Source: an uncultured Clostridium sp.
GTDB lineage: Bacteria; Bacillota; Clostridia; Clostridiales; Clostridiaceae
Direction of reading: 5' to 3'
NCBI GenBank assembly: GCA_946575275.1
Contig: CAMNZV010000141.1
Span: 1-5,091, forward strand
DNA length: 5,091 bases
In this document: piece by piece, positions 1-5,091 of the stretch
How the letters are laid out: each line of letters starts with the position of its first letter
Numbering within the stretch: position 1 is the stretch's first letter
Translations under genes and position numbers: made by a program
The notes under the pieces: generated by a model
Database searches by the model: none
Told to the model about the DNA's origin: nothing
Seen by the model: only the letters and a program-made list of their open reading frames with translations

Positions 1-162
1 ATATTGGATATTAATTTAAATTAATTTTGAATAAGAAATAAAAAGTATAAATTTTTTGTATATTATTAGTAAATAAACAGTATATATCCATCTTTAAGTT
101 ATAATAAAAATAATAAGTAAAATATATTAAACAGTAAATGAGATTAGGGGTATTAAAGAATT

Positions 163-249
163 ATGAGTATACAAAAAATGCAAGGAACTTCGGCCTATTT
201 AGAATATATTGGGCCAAAAGGTAGGAAAAGAAAAAAGACAAAAAGATAA
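163..249 (+). CDS. Possible 28-codon ORF, doubtful
   Basis: A short ATG-started frame encodes a 28-residue peptide beginning MSIQKMQGTSAYLEYIG and ending in a very basic Lys/Arg-rich tail produced by an A-rich stretch. A purine-rich AGGGG at 146-150 could be a ribosome site, but its 12-base spacing to the ATG is long. The frame overlaps the first 41 bases of the GreA-C-like gene in another phase and stops inside the A-rich run. I recognise no family. It could be a leader ORF that helps translate the overlapping gene, the 5' part of a gene split by an indel in the A-rich run, or chance. In this AT-rich region chance is a serious possibility. Confidence 0.2.
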   Translation: MSIQKMQGTSAYLEYIGPKGRKRKKTKR

Positions 250-487
250 CAAGGAAGAGTATTTAGGTAGGGAAAATATAATAAATAAAACAGTTCAACT
301 AGTAGAACTTAATACAAATGAAATAATTAACATAAAGATAGTAGAAGAAAAGGATAAGGATGTATTTATGGACAAAATTTCCATTGAATCACCATTAGGG
401 AAAGCTCTCTGCAAAACCTCAATTGGGGATGAATTTGAAATTGTTCAAGGAAATAATATTATTAAATATAGGTTTAAAAGTATTTAA
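209..487 (+). CDS. Lone GreA/GreB C-terminal domain protein
   Basis: From about residue 27 to the end, the 92-residue product matches the C-terminal domain of the transcript-cleavage factors GreA and GreB. It has the family signature ISIESPLGKAL at 57-67, followed by a Gly-Asp turn at 73-74 and a closing strand. In GreA this FKBP-like domain docks on RNA polymerase at the secondary-channel rim. The coiled coil that carries the acidic catalytic tip is absent: the first 25 residues are a basic, polar stretch, and full GreA is near 160 residues. Transcript cleavage is therefore unlikely, and a polymerase-binding or regulatory role is an inference. The start is weak: TTG at 209 has no Shine-Dalgarno, an in-frame TAG lies at 200-202, and the next ATG (367) would cut into the domain. 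The gene may be a truncated relic or may depend on the overlapping ORF at 163. The amine oxidase gene follows after 65 bases, on the same strand and possibly cotranscribed. Confidence 0.7.
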   Translation: MGQKVGKEKRQKDNKEEYLGRENIINKTVQLVELNTNEIINIKIVEEKDKDVFMDKISIESPLGKALCKTSIGDEFEIVQGNNIIKYRFKSI

Positions 488-536
488 TCCAAGGCTATAT
501 AGTATAAATAAATATAAGTTATTTAATGATATAGCT

Positions 537-542
537 AAGGAG
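537..542 (+). promoter_or_regulatory. Shine-Dalgarno fixing a TTG start
   Basis: AAGGAG lies 10 bases before TTG at 553. It supports the TTG as the start of the flavoprotein gene rather than the first in-frame ATG at 583, which has no comparable site. The TTG at 543, just after the motif, is followed by a stop one codon later and is not a competitor. Confidence 0.65.
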
Positions 543-552
543 TTGAAATAAT

Positions 553-2223
553 TTGGCAACAAATCAGAAATATATACAGCCAATGAATCCAACCTACGAA
601 GAAAGATTGAAAATGCTAAAGATGGCATTAGAAGAGGGTAACCATCCTGAAGATTTTGATAATTTAGTAAAGGGTCTTTCAATGCCTTACGATATTACTA
701 AAATAAATTTAACAGAGGATTATAGAGGGATGAAAATAGGAATAATAGGTGCTGGAATAGCAGGCCTATCTTCTGCATTTGAATTAAGAAAGCTTGGCTT
801 TAACATTAAAATAATTGAAACTGAGGATAATAGAATAGGTGGCAGGATTTATACACATTATTTTGACAAAGAAAAAAAGCTATATGGTGAGCTTGGAGCT
901 ATGAGAATACCAATAAGTCACGAAATGGTATGGCACTATATAGACCTTTTTGGATTAAAAACAAGACCATTTATTCAAAATAATGATAATTCTATTATTT
1001 ATGTTAGGGATATAAGAGCAAAAAATGATCCTGAAGGTAAAAGTGTAATGGAAAAAATTTATCCGGAATTTGATTTAACTCCAAAGGAAAGGAAGACTTC
1101 ATGGCAAGAGTTAATTGCTTATGCATTGTCAGATAATCTTTTGAAAATAGACAAATCAACAAGAAAAGAACTAATAGAGGTTAAAGAAAAATATTCAGAT
1201 ACAATGGATTATTTGGATAAACTAAACATTAGAGATGTTCTTGAAAAAATGGAATTAAGTAAAGGGGCAATAGAAATGCTTTCAGGGGTATATTCATTTT
1301 TGGGGTATTTTTACTATAATAATTATTTAGAATATCTTCAAGATGAATATACTGTAAATTATGCTTATAGATATGAAATAGTAGGTGGATTTGCAAAGCT
1401 TCCACAGGCATTTTACAATTCTTTAATTAATAAAAGTCCTAAGGAATATAAAAATATAAAGGCAGAGGATTTAGGAAAAGTTACTTTTGAAAGAGGAAAA
1501 ACAGTAACTGGAATATATAAAATAGATGGAAATAATAATGTAAAGCTTAGGTATAAAAATGAAAGAAAATTAGAAGTTAAAGAAGAGGAATTTGATTTTG
1601 TTATTTGTACTATTCCATTTTCTAGTCTTAGAAATTTAGAAATAAAGCCAATGTTTAGTACAGAAAAAATGCAAGCAATAAAAGAATTGAATTATGCACC
1701 AGTACAAAAAACAGCATTTCTTTGCAAGGAAAGATTTTGGGAGAAGGGAGATTCATCAGAAAAGATAATAGGTGGAGCATCCTATACAGATGAACTTATA
1801 GGGAATATATGGTATAGAGATTATTATGATATTACAAAGAAAAATAATAAAGGAGTTTTAATTGCATCATATAATTTAAATCAAGATGCTATTAGACTGG
1901 GTAATTTAGAAGAGGAGAAAAGATTTGATTTAATGAAAAGACAGGTTGAAAGGCTTCATGGATTAAAAATAGGTGAATTGGATAGGATAGTAGAAGACCA
2001 TAAAACAGTATTTTGGGATAAGAAAAAGGGCTTTTATGGAGGGGTTTGTTACAGTATTCCAGGGCAACATCAATTATTTTTATATTCAGCCTGTAAAGCA
2101 GAATATGATAATAGAGTGTATTTTGCAGGAGAGCATGCTTCAGTTAATCATGCATGGGTACAGGGGGCTTTAAGTAGTGCTTTAAGGGTTGTTAACCAAA
2201 TAGTAAAAAAAAGAAAAAAATAG
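553..2223 (+). CDS. FAD-dependent L-amino acid oxidase-like flavoprotein
   Basis: This is a 556-residue flavin amine oxidoreductase. An N-terminal segment of about 60 residues precedes the Rossmann dinucleotide-binding motif GAGIAG (66-71). Glu89 ends the second beta strand and should bind the FAD ribose, and GGR follows at 96-98. The segment GELGAMRIP (112-120) matches the GPMR-type motif of L-amino acid oxidases, whose arginine (here Arg118) holds the substrate carboxylate. EIVGGFAKLP (275-284) begins the return to the core fold, and the C-terminal FAD motif is YFAGEH (523-528) with AWVQGAL (534-540). The predicted reaction is oxidative deamination of an L-amino acid to an imino/keto acid, with peroxide formed if oxygen is the acceptor. 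No signal peptide or membrane segment is visible, so it should be cytoplasmic. The catalytic histidine I recall from snake-venom enzymes seems not conserved (near Gln263-Asp264). Alternatives are a monoamine oxidase or a tryptophan 2-monooxygenase-type enzyme. Family assignment is firm; substrate is not. The C-terminus is a short basic tail, VKKRKK. Confidence 0.88.
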   Translation: MATNQKYIQPMNPTYEERLKMLKMALEEGNHPEDFDNLVKGLSMPYDITKINLTEDYRGMKIGIIGAGIAGLSSAFELRKLGFNIKIIETEDNRIGGRIYTHYFDKEKKLYGELGAMRIPISHEMVWHYIDLFGLKTRPFIQNNDNSIIYVRDIRAKNDPEGKSVMEKIYPEFDLTPKERKTSWQELIAYALSDNLLKIDKSTRKELIEVKEKYSDTMDYLDKLNIRDVLEKMELSKGAIEMLSGVYSFLGYFYYNNYLEYLQDEYTVNYAYRYEIVGGFAKLPQAFYNSLINKSPKEYKNIKAEDLGKVTFERGKTVTGIYKIDGNNNVKLRYKNERKLEVKEEEFDFVICTIPFSSLRNLEIKPMFSTEKMQAIKELNYAPVQKTAFLCKERFWEKGDSSEKIIGGASYTDELIGNIWYRDYYDITKKNNKGVLIASYNLNQDAIRLGNLEEEKRFDLMKRQVERLHGLKIGELDRIVEDHKTVFWDKKKGFYGGVCYSIPGQHQLFLYSACKAEYDNRVYFAGEHASVNHAWVQGALSSALRVVNQIVKKRKK

Positions 2224-2282
2224 TGAAAATAAAAATATAACAAGAAAAATTTCTGAGATAATAAAAAATAATAAAATAGTTG

Positions 2283-2310
2283 TTGACAATTTTATGAATT
2301 ACAGTATAAT
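2283..2310 (+). promoter_or_regulatory. Consensus sigma-A promoter for the liv operon
   Basis: TTGACA at 2283-2288 and TATAAT at 2305-2310 are both exact consensus hexamers separated by 16 bases. Transcription is expected to begin near A2317. It lies 60 bases after the oxidoreductase stop and 153 bases before the livJ ATG, so it is the obvious promoter for the transporter genes. A full -35 plus -10 match at near-ideal spacing is unlikely by chance even in AT-rich DNA. The spacer holds a partial CodY-like sequence (see findings). Confidence 0.85.
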
Positions 2311-2320
2311 AATTTTATAC

Positions 2321-2359
2321 ACAATGGTTGGTGTTAGAAATACTGGCCATTGTTTTTTT
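2321..2359 (+). terminator. Hairpin plus T-run at the liv leader start
   Basis: ACAATGG at 2321-2327 pairs exactly with CCATTGT at 2347-2353. In RNA the stem can continue inward through 2334/2340 with several G-U pairs, leaving a five-base loop (2335-2339). Seven Ts (2353-2359) follow, the classic layout of an intrinsic terminator. No other terminator is visible after the flavoprotein gene, so this may end that transcript. It also starts only about 4 bases after the predicted liv start site, so it could act as an early attenuator or give rise to a ~40-base RNA. Which role dominates cannot be settled from sequence. Confidence 0.72.
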
Positions 2360-2380
2360 ATTCAATAAGAATATATGATA

Positions 2381-2432
2381 TAACAAGGGTGTTTATATTT
2401 CCAAAAGGATTATATAAACACCTTTTTTGTTA
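2381..2432 (+). terminator. Second terminator-like hairpin before livJ
   Basis: GGTGTTTATAT at 2388-2398 is an exact reverse complement of 2412-2422 (11 bp). Inside it, TCC and GGA (2400-2402 and 2407-2409) close an AAAA loop. Outside it, TAACA (2381-2385) can pair with TGTTA (2428-2432) across an unpaired part of the T-run. Six Ts (2423-2428) directly follow the GC-containing base of the main stem. The structure ends 16 bases before the livJ Shine-Dalgarno, so it is positioned to control read-through into the operon. It could alternatively be a 5' stabilising structure of the livJ mRNA. Confidence 0.65.
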
Positions 2433-2462
2433 TAAAAACTACAAAATGAGGGGGAAATTAAT

Positions 2463-3635
2463 ATGTTAAGTAAAAAAACTTTTAAAAAATCATTAGCAGT
2501 ATTTTCAACTATGGTAATGACTATGTCAATATTTGCAGGGTGTAGTGAAACAGCAAAGGATGGCTCAGATAGTGGAGATACTATTAAAATTGGAGGAGTA
2601 TTTCCAAAGACTGGTGATGTTCCTGCCTTAGGTGCAGCAATGGATAATGGTGCAAAACTTGCAATTAAGGAAATTAACGATGCAGGTGGAGTTCTTGGTA
2701 AAAAGTTAGAATTTATTGTAGAAGATGACCAAAACCAAGCTGCAACAGCACCAAATGCAATTACAAAATTAATAGAGCAAGATAAGGTTTTAGCAGTAGT
2801 TGGAACATATGCAAGTAAATGCTCTATTCCAATGGCAGCAATTGCAAAACAATCAAAGGTAGTTATGATTACACCAGGTTCTACCAATGAAAAGGTAACA
2901 ACTGAAGGTGGAGAATATGTATTTAGAGCATGCTTTATAGATCCATTACAAGGCAAGATTGGGGCACAATTTGCAACAGAAAACCTTAAGGCTAAAAAAG
3001 TAGCTATGTTATATGATGTTGGAAATGACTATTGTGTAGGGATTTCAAAAGAGTTTAAATCAAACTTTGAATCATTAGGAGGCATTATTTCATATGAGAA
3101 AACTTACAATGCTGGAGAAAGCGATTTTAAAGCATTCTTAACTGAAATAAAACAATTAGATGTTGATGTATTATATCTTCCAGATAACTATTCAACAGTA
3201 GGGTTAATTGCAAAACAAGCAAAAGAAATAGGTATTACAGCAGCTTTATTAGGTAGTGATTCATGGAGTGACCCAGGATTAATTCAAGTTGGTGGAGATG
3301 CAATAGAAGGAGCGTATTTTACAGATCACTTATCATTAAAATCAGATAATTCAAAAATCAAAAGTTTTGTTTCAAATTATAAAGCAGAATATAATATAGA
3401 CCCTAGTGCATTTTCAGTATTAAGTTATGATTCTGTGTATATTGTAGCTGAAGCAATTAAAGCAGCAGGCAGTGCAGATTCAGAGAAGATAAAGGATGCA
3501 ATGGCAAAATTAGATACAGAATGTGGAACAACTAATTATAAATTTGATGATAAACGTAACCCAATTAAAAGTGTAGTTATTAATAAAGTAGTAAAGGGTG
3601 AATTTAATTTTGAAGCTGAAATAGCAGCAAAATAA
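2463..3635 (+). CDS. livJ: LivJ-like amino acid-binding lipoprotein
   Basis: This is the substrate-binding component of a branched-chain (hydrophobic) amino acid ABC transporter, type 1 periplasmic-binding fold (Peripla_BP_6 family), 390 residues and full length. Residues 1-26 form a lipoprotein signal peptide with a KK-rich N-region and a hydrophobic core, ending in FAGC; Cys27 would be lipidated and anchor the protein outside the membrane. A polar linker precedes the first beta strand, IKIGGVFPKTG (41-51). Other family landmarks are the ligand-contact segments around GTYASK (114-119) and TPGSTN (137-142), the GESDF segment (218-222), and GSDSW (264-268). The start is well supported: GAGGGGG at 2448-2454 sits 8 bases before the ATG. 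It is the first gene after the promoter, followed by livH and livM. Leucine, isoleucine or valine is the default ligand, but this family also binds other amino acids, amides and urea, so specificity is open. Confidence 0.93.
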   Translation: MLSKKTFKKSLAVFSTMVMTMSIFAGCSETAKDGSDSGDTIKIGGVFPKTGDVPALGAAMDNGAKLAIKEINDAGGVLGKKLEFIVEDDQNQAATAPNAITKLIEQDKVLAVVGTYASKCSIPMAAIAKQSKVVMITPGSTNEKVTTEGGEYVFRACFIDPLQGKIGAQFATENLKAKKVAMLYDVGNDYCVGISKEFKSNFESLGGIISYEKTYNAGESDFKAFLTEIKQLDVDVLYLPDNYSTVGLIAKQAKEIGITAALLGSDSWSDPGLIQVGGDAIEGAYFTDHLSLKSDNSKIKSFVSNYKAEYNIDPSAFSVLSYDSVYIVAEAIKAAGSADSEKIKDAMAKLDTECGTTNYKFDDKRNPIKSVVINKVVKGEFNFEAEIAAK

Positions 3636-3647
3636 ACTTAAATTAAC

Positions 3648-3670
3648 GACTGTATTAATAATATACAGTC
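3648..3670 (+). terminator. livJ-livH intergenic hairpin, weak terminator
   Basis: GACTGTAT (3648-3655) and ATACAGTC (3663-3670) form a perfect 8-bp stem with a 7-base loop. What follows is CTTTCATCT rather than a clean T-run, so full termination is unlikely. Lying 12 bases after the binding-protein stop, it could give partial termination or protect the livJ 3' end. Either would yield more binding protein than permease, the usual ratio in ABC importers. Confidence 0.5.
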
Positions 3671-3702
3671 CTTTCATCTAAAAAAGTAAAGGAGATAAGA
3701 AT

Positions 3703-4587
3703 ATGGATACTATATTTCAACAAATAGTAAATGGTATAAGCCTTGGAAGTGTATATGCCTTAATAGCTATTGGATATACAATGGTATACGGTATTATAAA
3801 ACTAATTAATTTTGCTCATTGTGATATTTATATGGTTGGAGCTTTTGCAGGATATTTTGCTGCAACAGTATTAGGATTTGGATTTATTGGATGTTTACTT
3901 TTTGCTATGATTGTTTGTGCTATCTTGGGTATGACAATTGAAAGAGTTGCATATAAACCACTTAGAAAATCACCAAAAGTAACACTATTAATTACTACAG
4001 TGGCTATGGAGCTTGTATTACAAAATCTTGTAAAGGCTGATTTTATAGCAGGTCCAAATACAAGAACATTTCCTGAGGTGCTACCTTTAGTATCCTATAC
4101 AATTGGACCTATTACAATTAGTAATCTTCAGTTAATTGCACTTTTTGTAACAATAGTCTTATGTATTACATTGCAATTTATAGTTACTAAAACTCAAACA
4201 GGACGTGCTATGAGGGCAACCTCCTATGATAGAGATGCAGCAGCTTTAATGGGGATAAATATTAATAAAGTTATTTCATTAACCTTTGCATTAGGTTCTG
4301 CATTAGCTGCAACAGCTGGGGTTTTAGTTGGTATGCTTTATCCAAGACTTGAGCCTGCAATGGGGGTTATGCCAGGATTAAAATCCTTTGTAGCAGCTGT
4401 ACTTGGTGGTATTGGTGTTATACCAGGTGCAATGTTTGGTGGAATTGTAATGGGACTTATTGAAACTTTATCAAAGGTTTATATTAATGCTGGTTTATCA
4501 GATGCAATAGCCTTTGCTATATTAATTATAATTCTAATTGTAAAACCAACTGGTTTATTTGGTAAGTCAGATAAAGTGAAGGTGTAG
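3703..4587 (+). CDS. livH: LivH permease of BCAA ABC transporter
   Basis: This is a membrane permease of the LivH family (BPD_transp_2), 294 residues, the usual length. The N-terminus, with GSVYALIAIGYTMVYGI (15-31) then INFAHCDIYMVGAF (35-48), is the family hallmark. Roughly eight hydrophobic segments follow, at about 12-37, 42-57, 59-78, 94-113, 139-162, 188-212, 227-252 and 264-280. The cytoplasmic coupling loop GRAMRATSYDRDAAALMGIN (167-186) is the ATPase-contacting region. AAVLGGIGVIPGAMFGG (231-247) is the second conserved block. It should pair with LivM to form the channel for the amino acid delivered by the lipoprotein. AAGGAG at 3689-3694 lies 8 bases before the ATG. The stop is immediately followed by the livM start region, consistent with translational coupling. 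Confidence 0.95.
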   Translation: MDTIFQQIVNGISLGSVYALIAIGYTMVYGIIKLINFAHCDIYMVGAFAGYFAATVLGFGFIGCLLFAMIVCAILGMTIERVAYKPLRKSPKVTLLITTVAMELVLQNLVKADFIAGPNTRTFPEVLPLVSYTIGPITISNLQLIALFVTIVLCITLQFIVTKTQTGRAMRATSYDRDAAALMGININKVISLTFALGSALAATAGVLVGMLYPRLEPAMGVMPGLKSFVAAVLGGIGVIPGAMFGGIVMGLIETLSKVYINAGLSDAIAFAILIIILIVKPTGLFGKSDKVKV

Positions 4588-4596
4588 GTGATGATT

Positions 4597-5091
4597 ATGG
4601 AAAAAAGTAAAAATGAAGTAAAAGCAGTTTATTTAAGATATGCAATTACACTTGTAGTTCTTGGTATTATATATGGAATTATAATGATACTTATAAGGGA
4701 AGGAATAATTGATAATTACATACTTAGGATAATGAGACAAATAGGAATATTCATCATTGCAGCATTAGGACTTAATCTTATACTAGGTTTTACTGGTCAG
4801 TTTACCATGGGGCATGCTGCATTTATGTCAATTGGGGCATATGCTTCAGCAATAATGACAAAAAATTTTAATATGCCTTTTCCAATTTCATTATTAGTTG
4901 GAGTTGTTTTAGCTGGAATTTTTTCAGCAATAATTGGATACCCAATACTAAGGCTTAAGGGTGATTATTTAGCTATTTGTACCTTAGGTTTTGGGGAAAT
5001 AGTAAAAGTAGTAATTCAAAATGTAGATTATGTTGGTGGTGCTAGAGGTATTTCAGGAATACCAGGAAGTACTTCTTTCTTAATAGTATAA
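4597..5091 (+). CDS. livM: LivM permease, N-terminal half only
   Basis: This is the second permease of the liv transporter. Landmarks (numbered from ATG 4597) are LGLNLILGFTGQFTMGHAAF (57-76), IGAYASA (79-85), LRLKGDYLAICTLGFGEIVK (118-137) and GGARGISGIP (147-156), all typical of the first half of LivM. Hydrophobic segments lie near 14-33, 49-66, 72-88, 97-117 and 123-140. The frame then stops at TAA 5089-5091, giving 164 residues, whereas family members are usually about 290-420. The cytoplasmic coupling loop and last membrane segments are missing, so this piece alone should not work as a permease. Nothing is visible beyond the stop, so nonsense mutation, frameshift, sequence error and insertion cannot be told apart. 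In-frame starts exist at GTG 4588, ATG 4591 and ATG 4597. I favour 4597 because AGGTGAT (4586-4592), matching the 3' part of a full Shine-Dalgarno, precedes it; 4591 with AAGGTG is also possible. Confidence 0.85.
   Translation: MEKSKNEVKAVYLRYAITLVVLGIIYGIIMILIREGIIDNYILRIMRQIGIFIIAALGLNLILGFTGQFTMGHAAFMSIGAYASAIMTKNFNMPFPISLLVGVVLAGIFSAIIGYPILRLKGDYLAICTLGFGEIVKVVIQNVDYVGGARGISGIPGSTSFLIV

Noticed and set aside
10..25. 16-base perfect palindrome ATTAATTTAAATTAAT
   Set aside because: It is made only of A and T in a region of extreme AT content, has no T-run terminator context, and such palindromes arise readily by chance.
74..136. TAAACAGTA repeated at 74-82 and 128-136, and a TATAAT at 100-105 as a possible promoter
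   Set aside because: The nine-base repeat is short and AT-rich. The -10-like hexamer has no acceptable -35 at 16-18 bases, so neither is supported as a regulatory element.
138..224. 28-codon ATG frame just upstream of the GreA-C gene
   Set aside because: It has no Shine-Dalgarno and no recognisable product, and overlaps another short frame at 163. It is probably chance.
419..682. 87-residue minus-strand open frame across the GreA-C/oxidoreductase junction
   Set aside because: It overlaps two better supported plus-strand genes and encodes a generic Leu/Asn/Ile-rich AT-biased peptide with no family signal.
1229..1411. 60-residue minus-strand open frame inside the flavoprotein gene
   Set aside because: It lies wholly within a well supported coding region on the other strand and resembles no known protein.
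2350..2384. Possible second promoter between the two leader hairpins (TATGAT 2374-2379 or TATAAC 2379-2384)
   Set aside because: The matching -35 regions are poor (TTGTTT or TTTTAT), and -10-like hexamers are frequent here. The consensus promoter at 2283-2310 explains the operon better.
2393..2956. 187-residue open frame on the minus strand across the livJ leader and 5' half of livJ
   Set aside because: It is antisense to a clear LivJ coding region, has low-complexity hydrophobic composition, shows no recognisable family and overlaps the leader hairpin. It is a shadow of livJ.

Overview
The window is very AT-rich, with AT-biased third codon positions, TTG starts and purine-rich Shine-Dalgarno sites. 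This points to a low-GC Firmicute, most probably a Clostridium-type anaerobe. That assignment is inferred from composition and protein character; no rRNA or other taxonomic marker is present.

Layout. Positions 1-208 are AT-rich, with no convincing gene and only an uncertain 28-codon ORF (163-249). Positions 209-487 encode a 92-residue protein that is essentially a lone GreA/GreB C-terminal domain with a poorly defined start. Positions 553-2223 encode a 556-residue FAD-dependent amine oxidoreductase closest in motif order to L-amino acid oxidases. The 2224-2462 gap is regulatory: a consensus sigma-A-type promoter (TTGACA, 16 bp, TATAAT) followed by two hairpins, each with a T-run, before the next Shine-Dalgarno. 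From 2463 to the window end lies the start of a branched-chain amino acid (LIV-I/HAAT family) ABC transporter operon: a lipoprotein binding protein (livJ-like), the permease livH, and the N-terminal half of the permease livM. A small hairpin separates livJ from livH; livH and livM abut.

How it fits together. The substrate-binding lipoprotein would capture a hydrophobic amino acid outside the cell and deliver it to the LivH/LivM channel. The ATPases LivG and LivF, expected downstream, are not in the window. The cytoplasmic oxidoreductase next door has the sequence logic of an enzyme acting on an alpha-amino acid, so the region may couple uptake to oxidation. The genes are nevertheless in separate transcription units, because a strong promoter and a terminator-like hairpin lie between them.

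Points most worth a second look: the promoter followed at once by tandem terminator-like hairpins in the livJ leader; livM ending in TAA at the last three bases, at about half the usual length; an L-amino acid oxidase-like enzyme in an apparent anaerobe; and the free-standing GreA C-terminal domain with unclear initiation. No mobile element, CRISPR array, tRNA or rRNA was seen, and nothing here demonstrates a wholly new system.
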